DNA of 63,618 nt from Muribaculaceae bacterium (GTDB lineage: Bacteria; Bacteroidota; Bacteroidia; Bacteroidales; Muribaculaceae), in NCBI GenBank assembly GCA_022510405.1, contig JAFLTP010000018.1, positions 1 to 63,618 of the forward strand, read 5' to 3'. The notes below the pieces were generated by a model, which saw only the letters and a list, made by a program, of their open reading frames with translations, was not told where the DNA came from and ran no database searches. Of the stretch, positions 17,091-25,627 are shown piece after piece. The position numbers and the translations under genes were made by a program. The stretch's first letter is position 1, and each line of letters starts with the position of its first letter.

Positions 17091-18216
17091 ATTCCTTCGG
17101 AACATCAGCAAGATGCACATCGAGTTGAGGGAACGGAAAGTCAAGACCATTTTCCGGAAATTCTTTATAAAATCTCTCGGTCATGTCGAAGTAAAGACTC
17201 CAATAATTTTCATTATGGGTCCATGCCCTCACCACAAAGTTCACACTGCTGTCGGCCAATTCGGTTATGGCTACAAAGGGAGGACGGCTGACATCAAGAT
17301 TTGTTGGTAGTTTTATGGTGGTTTTCTTTTGAATTTTTTTCTTCAGTTCCTCTTGTTTTCGGTTTTTACGATACCAAAGCCGTTTCCAAAAAGACAATTT
17401 TTCCTCCTCACAATCCGGATCATCAGGAGGGCAATCGTTTTCGGGTTCCTCTGCCTTTTGTTCAGACAACATCTTAGCTTTCCTTTTATCCATATCGGCC
17501 TGAAGAGTGTCGACCACTACCCTTTCATCACTTAAAAGAATCTTCATGAAAAGTTCTTTGGCTTTAACATAATCGCATCCGTAAGACAAACCAATTTTCC
17601 AATCCACCCTTCTGTATGCCTCAAAAGAATAGTTATTTATCGAACCTGTGGATAGGCCCCCGTTAGGTATAATAATGGTTTTATTGTCCACAGTATTGAT
17701 AACGGTATGGAAAATTTGTATTTCTTTAACAGTACCTGCAAACCCCTGAGCTTCGATATAATCTCCCACCTTATAGGGTTTCAGGAGCAAAATGAGGACT
17801 CCACCGGCAAAATTCTGGAGAGTGCCGCTGAGGGCCATACCGATAGCCACACCGGCCGAAGCAAACAAAGCCAAAAAAGAACTTGTCTCAACTCCAAGAA
17901 TTCCGACTATTGTTACGATAAGTATAAAGTATAGTACAATTCTTACCAGGGAAAGAACAAAAGTCATCAAAGAGGCATCCACCTCATTTGCAGTCATTAT
18001 CTTTCTTACAACATCGAAAAGTTTTTTTATTACAAACTTTCCTATGTAAAAAACAAGGGCTGCTATAAGCAGCCTGAAAGAAAATTGTACGATACCGTTG
18101 GCAATCGAAGTGATTGCATCATCGAAACTTAAACCCTTTAAAGCATCCCAGGCCGTGTGGCCTTTGTCAGCTTTATCAGGAAGATCAACAATAGGTATGT
18201 CTTGCGTCTGTAGCAT
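17071..18216 (-). CDS. MscS-family mechanosensitive channel with charged cytoplasmic insertion
   Basis: Inner-membrane osmotic safety valve, 381 residues. Three membrane segments lie in the first ~140 residues; the third is the Gly/Ala-rich pore helix ASAGVAIGMALSGTLQNFAGG. The beta-domain with KPYKVGDYIEA and NGGLSTGSINNYS follows. A highly charged block, about residues 238-305 (EEPENDCPPDDPDCEEE... then KKKIQKK), interrupts the C-terminal alpha/beta domain and is not typical of MscS. It is followed by a normal C-terminal strand region. It starts 11 nt after the clostripain-like gene's stop. Confidence 0.9.
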   Translation of the reverse strand: MLQTQDIPIVDLPDKADKGHTAWDALKGLSFDDAITSIANGIVQFSFRLLIAALVFYIGKFVIKKLFDVVRKIMTANEVDASLMTFVLSLVRIVLYFILIVTIVGILGVETSSFLALFASAGVAIGMALSGTLQNFAGGVLILLLKPYKVGDYIEAQGFAGTVKEIQIFHTVINTVDNKTIIIPNGGLSTGSINNYSFEAYRRVDWKIGLSYGCDYVKAKELFMKILLSDERVVVDTLQADMDKRKAKMLSEQKAEEPENDCPPDDPDCEEEKLSFWKRLWYRKNRKQEELKKKIQKKTTIKLPTNLDVSRPPFVAITELADSSVNFVVRAWTHNENYWSLYFDMTERFYKEFPENGLDFPFPQLDVHLADVPKELTLNNK

Positions 18217-18227
18217 TTTTATTCAAT

Positions 18228-19463
18228 TCAAAAAACAGCCTTGAACCAGTCTAATGATTTATAATATCTCTCTGCATCGGAATCATCTCCATCAAATGAA
18301 TAAAGATGAGTAGAGATTCCGGAATAAGTCTCCGGATTAAGATAAAGTCTTAAAAGTCCACCATCCGTAGTGGCCTTATATAAAACACATTTATCCAACA
18401 CTTCATTCCATTCCGATTCGGTAATCGGAGATCCGTTTTCTGAAGCCATAGCCTTTACATAATCTCCCAAATCATAGAAAGGACCGGTGGAGAATCGCGA
18501 GAATTTTACCAATGAAGATGAGGGGACGGAGGTGTAACCGAAAACAGATTTACAAAAATCGGCCAATGCTTCGATACCATTCATATCCACAACACCTACG
18601 GTGCCAAATGATGTGGAATAGTAATCATAAAAAGCCTTAGCAGCGATCACCAAATCTTCCTTATCACCATTCATATATGGGAGCACATATTGATATGGCA
18701 AACCGGAATCCAAGACTTCGGTAGGATATCCCACATAGTAATTACATTTATTCCTCAATTGATAGATAGACTCTATATTGCTCATGTAGCAAGAGTCAAA
18801 CCAAATATAATCGAAAAGATGGTCGGGCAAAACATTTGCCAGAACATCAATATTCATATATTTATATTCATCATCCGCGACAGAAAGGTCTTGACCAAAC
18901 CATGAAAGAGAAGGAAGGGTTTCTGTAATAGAGGTCGAAACCTCACTTGCGGCAGCAATGGCAGTGGAGGTAAGATCCGGTTGAGCACCGGTGCTGTGCG
19001 ACCATAAAACGAGACCATATTTATCTGAGGGGAAGGTGTTGGTTACATAATTTATCACTTCTGTCATTCTTTGAGGATTAAGAGAGGCAACACCGTCGTT
19101 GTATTCCTTAACCGTTTCCCATATATAATCATTATTTTGGTTATCTTTGACAAGTTTCAACAGGTTGACATTACCAACTCTTGTATTGTCTTCCAAATAT
19201 TTATACTGGGTTTCAAACACCAAAACATTGTACCGGTCAAGATCGATTTCCGGGGCTGCCATCAACATTTCATTCTTATCAGAGACAAGATTCCCGGTAA
19301 GGGAATTAGTGGCGACAGCATACACCAGAAGGGTTGATTTATAATTGCTCTTATCCTTTGGATTATTCGGGCCATCTGTACATCCTACAAAAGGCACAGA
19401 CATTGCCATCACCGCCAAAGTGGTTATACCTGACTTTAAATATTTAAAAAAATTCATCTTCAT
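18228..19463 (-). CDS. Clostripain-like (C11 family) cysteine peptidase lipoprotein
   Basis: 411 residues with lipobox VPFVGC, Cys28, so probably anchored in an outer membrane. The peptidase C11 signature is present: the catalytic His at residue 156 in LVLWSHSTG and the catalytic Cys at residue 225 in YIWFDSCYMSNIE, each after a hydrophobic strand. Family members cleave after Arg or Lys and are often autoprocessed. ATG 19463 is used; ATG 19457 is an alternative. Likely first gene of a minus-strand pair with mscS. Confidence 0.88.
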   Translation of the reverse strand: MKMNFFKYLKSGITTLAVMAMSVPFVGCTDGPNNPKDKSNYKSTLLVYAVATNSLTGNLVSDKNEMLMAAPEIDLDRYNVLVFETQYKYLEDNTRVGNVNLLKLVKDNQNNDYIWETVKEYNDGVASLNPQRMTEVINYVTNTFPSDKYGLVLWSHSTGAQPDLTSTAIAAASEVSTSITETLPSLSWFGQDLSVADDEYKYMNIDVLANVLPDHLFDYIWFDSCYMSNIESIYQLRNKCNYYVGYPTEVLDSGLPYQYVLPYMNGDKEDLVIAAKAFYDYYSTSFGTVGVVDMNGIEALADFCKSVFGYTSVPSSSLVKFSRFSTGPFYDLGDYVKAMASENGSPITESEWNEVLDKCVLYKATTDGGLLRLYLNPETYSGISTHLYSFDGDDSDAERYYKSLDWFKAVF

Positions 19464-19474
19464 CTTTTAAAGTG

Positions 19475-19482
19475 CAAAAATA
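19475..19482 (-). promoter_or_regulatory. -7 box for the clostripain-like gene
   Basis: Minus-strand TATTTTTG fits TAnnTTTG, 11 nt before the start codon. No -33 box at the right distance. The remaining AT-rich gap to rprX (19483-19705) shows no other clear element; a partial -7 (TCAATTTG, 19696-19703) lies 2 nt before the rprX ATG. Confidence 0.35.
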
Positions 19483-19705
19483 AGGATTATAAGACCATAT
19501 TTCATCAAAATTTAACGAATAAAATATATTAATATTGTTAAAATTTAAACTTAAACGATTGAAAAAGAAATTTATCTCCCTGTTTTCACAATTAATTGTT
19601 AAAATTAGCGTTTTTCGTTAAAAGAAATTAAACTTTAGCCTTAAATTATTGTTAAATAAATAGAACTAAAGTTTAAAACTAAATAATAAGAACCTTCAAT
19701 TTGCA

Positions 19706-21229
19706 ATGAAGAAATCCATTATTTGGCTTTTAACGACCGTGATGGCAATAACATTCGGCGCATTGCTATATTTCCAGATCATGTATCTGGAGAACATGGT
19801 GAAAATGCGTGACGCACAATTTTCGGAAATTGTGTTGAGATGTTTATCCTCCACCGGTTCTTATCTTGAAAAAAGAGAAACCATGCATTTCTTAGAAGAA
19901 GATATCGCTGTATTGGAATCCAGTCTCCTTGAGATGGACGACCACGGTTCCCGAAGATTGGGGCTATCAAACGCTGTGATAGATTCAATCTCGGGTATGA
20001 TCAGAGAGCAATCTTCTGAATTAGGCATCAACGGCAATTTCAGTCAACCGATGTCTCGTCAACATCATATTGACAACATTGAGGGCAGATACCGGAATAT
20101 GCAGCAGACACTCCGAGGCCAATATCTTTATCAAAAAGAACTCTTGAACGAGGTGATCCTTGCAATCCTGAGAGATGCCGGAAAGCGGCCTGCAAGAGAA
20201 AGAGCCGACTCCACAATCATACGGGACTACCTCCGGAATGAACTCGAGTCGAGCGGATTGAACATGCCCTTTAATTTTTCTGTCACCAACGGACGAGGCC
20301 AGTTGATTTACACAACAAATATATATCAAAAGGAGTCGCCGAAGAATCTTTATTCACAGACTCTCTTCCCGAATACAGGTTATCCACTTCGTTTGAATGT
20401 GGAATTTCCTCAGAAGAACAAGTATATATTTTCATCGGTGAGATTTATTATCCCATCCCTGATATTCACTCTTATACTTTTGATTGTGTTTCTTTACACC
20501 ATCATAATTGCCTTCCGTCAGAAGAAACTTTCGGAGATAAAGACCGATTTTATACATAATATGACCCATGAACTGAAGACACCTATTTCTACCATCTCCT
20601 TGGCATCCCAGATGCTTAATGATGCGTCGGTGAGAAAATCCGAAGCGTCTTTGAACAGGTTGGCGGGAGTGATATCGGATGAAACCAAACGTCTGCAGTT
20701 CCAGGTGGAGAAAGTGTTGCAGATGTCTGTGTTCGAAAACTCAACAGCTTCTATGAAACTTTCCGAGGTGGATGCGAATTCTGTGATACAGAATGTGGTG
20801 GATACTTTTAAGATAAAGGTTGAAAAATTTGGTGGCACCATCACATGTAAATTGGATGCCGAGAACAGTCTTGTAAATGTGGATCAAATGCATTTCACCA
20901 ATATAATCCACAATCTTTTGGACAATGCTGTAAAATATAGGGATGATGACCGTGCTCCAATACTGTCAATCACTACACAAGATATAAACGAAACAACTTT
21001 GCAGATAAAATTCCACGACAACGGAATCGGTATACGCAAGGATGACTTAAAAAGAATTTTTGACAAATTCTATAGAGTTCCCACAGGCAACCGACATGAT
21101 GTCAAAGGCTTCGGACTCGGTTTGGCTTATGTCAAGAAGATGGTGGAAATTTTCCACGGCACTATATCAGCGGAAAGTGAATATGGGAAAGGTTCAACAT
21201 TCATTATAAACCTTCCCCTTTCAGAATAA
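19706..21229 (+). CDS. rprX: Sensor histidine kinase RprX
   Basis: Membrane histidine kinase, 507 residues. The first membrane segment is about residues 5-27, a periplasmic domain follows to 246, and the second segment is about 247-270. Then HisKA with the phosphoacceptor His288 in HNMTHELKTPIS, and HATPase_c with N box NLLDNAVKYR, G1 DNGIGI and G2 GFGLGLAYVK. The architecture and the pairing with the next gene match RprX of Bacteroides fragilis and Porphyromonas, where RprY is important for stress responses. The signal sensed is unknown. Confidence 0.88.
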   Translation: MKKSIIWLLTTVMAITFGALLYFQIMYLENMVKMRDAQFSEIVLRCLSSTGSYLEKRETMHFLEEDIAVLESSLLEMDDHGSRRLGLSNAVIDSISGMIREQSSELGINGNFSQPMSRQHHIDNIEGRYRNMQQTLRGQYLYQKELLNEVILAILRDAGKRPARERADSTIIRDYLRNELESSGLNMPFNFSVTNGRGQLIYTTNIYQKESPKNLYSQTLFPNTGYPLRLNVEFPQKNKYIFSSVRFIIPSLIFTLILLIVFLYTIIIAFRQKKLSEIKTDFIHNMTHELKTPISTISLASQMLNDASVRKSEASLNRLAGVISDETKRLQFQVEKVLQMSVFENSTASMKLSEVDANSVIQNVVDTFKIKVEKFGGTITCKLDAENSLVNVDQMHFTNIIHNLLDNAVKYRDDDRAPILSITTQDINETTLQIKFHDNGIGIRKDDLKRIFDKFYRVPTGNRHDVKGFGLGLAYVKKMVEIFHGTISAESEYGKGSTFIINLPLSE

Positions 21230-21271
21230 CTTTAAACTTAAACTTACAAATCACAACTCAAAACTAAAAAA
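21230..21271. repeat. Heptanucleotide-like spacer between rprX and rprY
   Basis: The 52-nt spacer is mostly imperfect 7-bp units in the opposite orientation to the long arrays: AACTTTA, AACTTAA, ACTTACA, AATCACA, ACTCAAA, ACTAAAA. The pattern is short and could be chance in AT-rich DNA. Confidence 0.5.
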
Positions 21272-21281
21272 ATTCACGATT

Positions 21282-22001
21282 ATGGAAGATAAAGTAAAAA
21301 TTCTCTTATGCGAAGACGATGAAAACTTGGGAATGCTTCTTCGCGAATTCCTTCAGGCAAAGGGTTTCAATGCCGACTTGTGTTCAGACGGTGAAAAAGG
21401 GTATAAAGAATTCCTGAAAGGTAAGTATGACCTTTGTGTTCTCGATGTAATGATGCCTAAGAAAGATGGATTTACATTGGCACAAGAAATCAGAAATGTC
21501 AACAGCGACATTCCAATCATATTCCTCACTGCAAAGAATCTGAAAGAAGATATACTCGAAGGTTTCAAGATCGGTGCCGACGACTATATCACCAAACCAT
21601 TCTCAATGGAGGAACTGGTTTTCAGAATCGGAGCAATCTTGAGAAGAGTGAAGGGCAAGAAAGACAAGGAAATCACCCTTTACAAAATTGGAAGATACAC
21701 GTTCGATACCCAAAAACAAGTGTTGATATCCAAAGACAAGACACAGAAACTGACAACAAAGGAATCGGAACTTTTGGCTCTCCTTTGCGCCCATGTGAAT
21801 GAAATTCTTGAAAGGAATTTCGCATTGAAGACCATATGGATCGACGACAATTACTTCAATGCCAGAAGTATGGACGTCTATATCACAAAATTGAGGAAAC
21901 TCCTGAAAGATGATCCCAACATCGAGATTATAAACATACACGGGAAGGGTTATAAATTGATAGCACCGGATAACAAAGAACCACAAGAAGTGACAGTATA
22001 A
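21282..22001 (+). CDS. rprY: Response regulator RprY (OmpR family)
   Basis: 239 residues. The receiver domain has the acidic pair in LCEDDEN (residues 11-13), phosphoacceptor Asp55 in CVLDVMMPKKDG, Thr in FLTAKN and Lys in ITKPFS. The C-terminal OmpR/PhoB winged helix includes LTTKESELLALLC and ARSMDVYITKLRKLL. Paired with rprX. The next gene starts at the base after its TAA stop, so it is probably co-transcribed. Confidence 0.92.
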   Translation: MEDKVKILLCEDDENLGMLLREFLQAKGFNADLCSDGEKGYKEFLKGKYDLCVLDVMMPKKDGFTLAQEIRNVNSDIPIIFLTAKNLKEDILEGFKIGADDYITKPFSMEELVFRIGAILRRVKGKKDKEITLYKIGRYTFDTQKQVLISKDKTQKLTTKESELLALLCAHVNEILERNFALKTIWIDDNYFNARSMDVYITKLRKLLKDDPNIEIINIHGKGYKLIAPDNKEPQEVTV

Positions 22002-22754
22002 ATGAAAATACTTTATTTTCTATACCATTGGTTGATCGCTGTGCCACTTTTCATAGTGGCCACAGCGTTAACCGCCATTATCACCAGTATCGGTGCAATC
22101 TTGTTTAGTGTAGACTTTTGGGGATATTGGCCTCCACACTATTGGTCGAAATTCTCATGCTGGGTATTCCTTATTCATGTAAAAGTGGTAGGAAAGGAAA
22201 ATATCGACAAAAAGACTTCATATATATTTGTGGCCAACCATCAAGGAGCATTCGATATCTTTACCATCTACGGGTTCCTGGGACATAATTTCAAATGGCT
22301 GATGAAAAAGAGTCTTGAAAAGATCTTTCTCGTGGGAGCGGCCTGTAAGAATGCAAAGCATATTTTTGTTGATGATTCAAATCTAAGGGCCATAAAAGAC
22401 ACTATCGGAGAGGCTGAAAAGACACTTCAAGGAGGCATGTCGCTTGTTATTTTTCCGGAAGGAAGCAGATCTTGGGACGGGAAGATGATTCCTTTTAAAC
22501 GAGGGGCCTTCATGCTTGCAGCCGAATTCAACCGTCCTGTCGTGCCGGTGACTATCGAGGGAAGTTTCTCAAAAATGCCTCGTTTTGCAAAGCAGGTATC
22601 TCCCGGTTTGATAACCCTTACAATCCACAAGCCTATATATCCAGGACCAAAAGGATTCAACACCAAGCAACTGATGGTTCAGTGCCGCGAAGATATTGAA
22701 TCAGCACTAAAAGAAGAGAACAAGGGAGAAAGCCTTGGATATAGGGATAAGTGA
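22002..22754 (+). CDS. PlsC-type 1-acylglycerol-3-phosphate acyltransferase
   Basis: Inner-membrane acyltransferase of phospholipid (or lipid-modifying) synthesis, 250 residues. The HX4D motif is NHQGAFD near residue 80, FPEGSRS is near residue 150 and the proline motif VPVTIEGS follows near residue 185. One or two hydrophobic segments lie in the N-terminal 45 residues. It begins immediately after rprY with no gap and ends immediately before the convergent DUF5686 stop codon, also with no gap, so it may be expressed with rprXY. Confidence 0.9.
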   Translation: MKILYFLYHWLIAVPLFIVATALTAIITSIGAILFSVDFWGYWPPHYWSKFSCWVFLIHVKVVGKENIDKKTSYIFVANHQGAFDIFTIYGFLGHNFKWLMKKSLEKIFLVGAACKNAKHIFVDDSNLRAIKDTIGEAEKTLQGGMSLVIFPEGSRSWDGKMIPFKRGAFMLAAEFNRPVVPVTIEGSFSKMPRFAKQVSPGLITLTIHKPIYPGPKGFNTKQLMVQCREDIESALKEENKGESLGYRDK

Positions 22755-25280
22755 TTATAGATTAAAGTGAAGGGAGATTCTCACGCCGCTATGGTCTACA
22801 CCTGGAACATCCCTATATGTGAGTCTCCAGACATAGTCCACTCTTAAGACAGTAAGAATATTATCTATACCCACTCCTACTTCCATGTAAGGAGTGGTTT
22901 TCATTTTTGCGGCATGTGCCTCAACCGGGAATTCAAGTATGTTCTTATTGAATCTCGGATTGTTTTTGTTGCTCAAAGTTCCCATGAGTCCTTTGAACGT
23001 CACAACTTCCCTGAGTTTTAATTTATTGATGCCCGGGATACGGTTGAAAAGAATACCGTTACCAAAATATGTCAAATCAAGCGCACCATAAGCGTCGTTG
23101 GCAAACTCCATAGGATCCATCAAGGAATAACTTTCAGGCTGGATTGTATAAGACAGGTTGGCGTTAGCCCACAATAAGGAAGGGAAATAAACAGTGCTCC
23201 ACACTTTCCCGGCTTTGGCAAGTACATCCATATAACCGAATGCGGAAAACCAAAAACGTTTTTGAAGCGATATCTCAGTTATGTTGGTGGTATATGAGGC
23301 TCCGAAAAGTCCTTTTGGACCAAATTCGTGTGTCAATCTAATAACCCAAGGATCCATATTGACTGCATGTCTGTGAGAACGGCCCTGTATAAATTTCTCT
23401 CCTTTTGCCCATCTGATAGAGACATTGAAACTTCCTTGTCTTATGTAAGGCAACTGTGGGCCTGTACCCAAGATAAACGGCACATTGGGGGTGGATATCA
23501 ATTGACTGTATTTACCACCGATTTCGAAAGAAAGGTTGTTGTTAAGTTCCAAAACATAACCGGCTCTGGCTATCTTTCTATCAACCCATAAATTATTAGT
23601 TTTCCTGGTGAGAGACAAAACTATATTATATGAATTAGTGAAAAGATACCTCTCCCCTATCAATTCGCTATCATATGTATAGGAGGCATAGATACCATTT
23701 CTCGGCCATTCATAGGCAAACCTCTTCTTCTTGGTGAATGAATATTCAACTGTTCCGCTATAACGCCAAAGTTTTGTTTTGGTAGCATATGCGACATAAC
23801 CATTCAAAAATAAATGTGGATTCAAGGCAGCGGTTGTCATTGCTCCCAACCTAAATCTCCATCCCTGAGAAGAACTATAGCTCACCAAAGAATTTATTGG
23901 ACCCAAATCAATTTTGCTTTTTGGTCTCCAGGTGCCCACATAACCGCTTTCCAAGAGTCCTACGACTTTTTCGCCCCAATAGAAAAGTTTATTTTTTCGC
24001 ATTTCCTTGGTGATGTCGGTCATACGGTTTTCAGCAGGACCCAATGGCACCATTCTTTTTATATCCCAGAATTCTGCAGTGGCATCGATAGAGTCGGTGA
24101 GACTGAATTCTTTACCCAATTTATGATAATATGGTTTTAAATCTTCACGGGGTTCGTAACTGAAATTATCATATGCACTGGTTTTTCTTCCGTAGAATTC
24201 AGGAGTGCCCGGAATAATCCTGGCCTCTACCACAACGTCATCAAATGTCTTGTGATAATTTCCCAAGCTGTCTTTTTGGTAACTTTGGTTCACATAAAGA
24301 TTCTGAAGATAATTGAGGTTTATATCCTTAGGGGTCCTCATTGTTATCCTACGGATAAACATTGACGTGTCGTTGGCCAACACATATATTTTACCGTTGA
24401 AACCCATCGATTGGGCATTATGGGGCGCAAATGAAAGTTCTATACATTCATCATTCCCGATATAGACGGTATCTGTAAGATAATATTTATAAAAATCGGG
24501 ACCTATCGGAGACAAAGGACTTACAAAACGATTTGAAAGAAGATTGATGCTTGGAGAAAACACATCCACCTCTTTCAACACGTCTTCCAGCATGATTTTG
24601 ATGTTATCTTGATTTAAAACCTCATCAAGACCGTTGGCTTTATATGCCAATATGATTTCTTTATCGGCCTTTGGTTCCTTGCTCACTATCCTTGTTGACA
24701 ACTTTTCTTTAAAAGAAAGGTCAAGAAGTCGTGCTCCCGTAACAGGAGAAGTATCAACATAGTTTTCCAAGAACTTTGCTTGCTTTCCAAGGAAACCTTT
24801 CTCAAAAGTGCCATTGAAATTATTTATACCTAAAAGAGTTTTTTCGTATTTATCGTAACTATAGTAAGGTTGATTAGCCGGGTTATAATTTTTGGCTGTG
24901 TTTCTGAGACGATTTACGAAATCTACTGCGGGATTATTTTTCTTAGAGTATTTTTCTTTCTTTGGTTTGATATAAACTTCCTGCAATTCATGGGTTGTGG
25001 GAGCCATTCTAACGATAAGAACAGAATCAACAACTTCCAGAACAAATTCTTTGGGATTATAACCGGTATAAACAGATTCAAACGGTTGATTATTAAGATT
25101 TTCAGGAATAAACAATTTACCGTTTTCATCAGCCACAAAAGTTTTCTTCTTTCCTTCTTTAGTATAAACCGTGGCAAATGGAAGCAGTTCTCCTGTCACA
25201 GAATCTCGCACCTCCAAGGTGGTTTTGGCACCAAGAAGGAGTGGAAAAAAACTCAATATAATGATGATGAAATACTTCAC
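22755..25280 (-). CDS. DUF5686 outer-membrane protein with carboxypeptidase-regulatory-like domain
   Basis: 841 residues. Signal peptide (residues 1-17), then a CarboxypepD_reg-like beta domain (TLEVRDSVTGELLPFATVYTKEG, about 20-95). A long middle region of strands follows, then a C-terminal beta-barrel ending ISLHFNL. This matches the Bacteroidota DUF5686 family, which lacks an assigned biochemical role. The N-terminal domain is the same fold found on TonB-dependent receptors. Expressed alone from its own promoter. Confidence 0.87.
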   Translation of the reverse strand: MKYFIIIILSFFPLLLGAKTTLEVRDSVTGELLPFATVYTKEGKKKTFVADENGKLFIPENLNNQPFESVYTGYNPKEFVLEVVDSVLIVRMAPTTHELQEVYIKPKKEKYSKKNNPAVDFVNRLRNTAKNYNPANQPYYSYDKYEKTLLGINNFNGTFEKGFLGKQAKFLENYVDTSPVTGARLLDLSFKEKLSTRIVSKEPKADKEIILAYKANGLDEVLNQDNIKIMLEDVLKEVDVFSPSINLLSNRFVSPLSPIGPDFYKYYLTDTVYIGNDECIELSFAPHNAQSMGFNGKIYVLANDTSMFIRRITMRTPKDINLNYLQNLYVNQSYQKDSLGNYHKTFDDVVVEARIIPGTPEFYGRKTSAYDNFSYEPREDLKPYYHKLGKEFSLTDSIDATAEFWDIKRMVPLGPAENRMTDITKEMRKNKLFYWGEKVVGLLESGYVGTWRPKSKIDLGPINSLVSYSSSQGWRFRLGAMTTAALNPHLFLNGYVAYATKTKLWRYSGTVEYSFTKKKRFAYEWPRNGIYASYTYDSELIGERYLFTNSYNIVLSLTRKTNNLWVDRKIARAGYVLELNNNLSFEIGGKYSQLISTPNVPFILGTGPQLPYIRQGSFNVSIRWAKGEKFIQGRSHRHAVNMDPWVIRLTHEFGPKGLFGASYTTNITEISLQKRFWFSAFGYMDVLAKAGKVWSTVYFPSLLWANANLSYTIQPESYSLMDPMEFANDAYGALDLTYFGNGILFNRIPGINKLKLREVVTFKGLMGTLSNKNNPRFNKNILEFPVEAHAAKMKTTPYMEVGVGIDNILTVLRVDYVWRLTYRDVPGVDHSGVRISLHFNL

Positions 25281-25297
25281 AGTATTATTATTGCATG

Positions 25298-25328
25298 CAA
25301 AGTTACGCTATTTAATAACGTAAAAAAA
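25298..25328 (-). promoter_or_regulatory. DUF5686 gene promoter
   Basis: Minus-strand TAACTTTG at 25305-25298 is an exact -7 box, with TTTT (3 of 4) at 25328-25325, 19 nt away. The predicted leader is only about 12 nt. A second -7-like octamer TAAATTTG lies at 25337-25330. Confidence 0.55.
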
Positions 25329-25356
25329 GCAAATTTATGACATAAGAGGGCTATAA

Positions 25357-25398
25357 AATAAAAAACGGGAAGGCGGACCTCCGCAGGCTCACCTTCCC
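25357..25398 (-). terminator. Terminator of the sus operon
   Basis: Arms 25367-25373 and 25392-25398 (7 bp, GGGAAGG/CCTTCCC) enclose a small GC-rich inner pairing and are followed on the minus strand by G then TTTTTTATTTT. It sits about 230 bp beyond the susB stop, so the heptad array in between would be transcribed as part of the operon's 3' untranslated region. Confidence 0.75.
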
Positions 25399-25430
25399 TA
25401 ACAATCAACTAAATTTATTTACATGAGTAG

Positions 25431-25621
25431 CTTGTGAGTTGTAAGTTGTGAGTTTTAAGTTTTGAGTTGTTAGTTGTTAGTTGTAAGTTGTGGGTTTTAA
25501 GTTTTATGTTTTGAGTTGTTAGTTGTAAGTTGTAAGTTGTGGGTTTTAAGTTGTGAGTTGGGAGTCGTAAGTTGTGAGTTGGGAGTTGTGAGGACTTAAA
25601 ACTTAAAACTTATAACCTAAA
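25431..25621. repeat. Long degenerate heptanucleotide tandem array
   Basis: About 27 units of 7 bp (GAGTTGT, AAGTTGT, TAGTTGT, GGGTTTT, AAGTTTT and variants) fill the space between susB and its terminator. The unit is the same as in the 3783-3990 array. Plus-strand orientation is G/T-rich, as there. Confidence 0.9.
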
Positions 25622-25627
25622 ACATTT

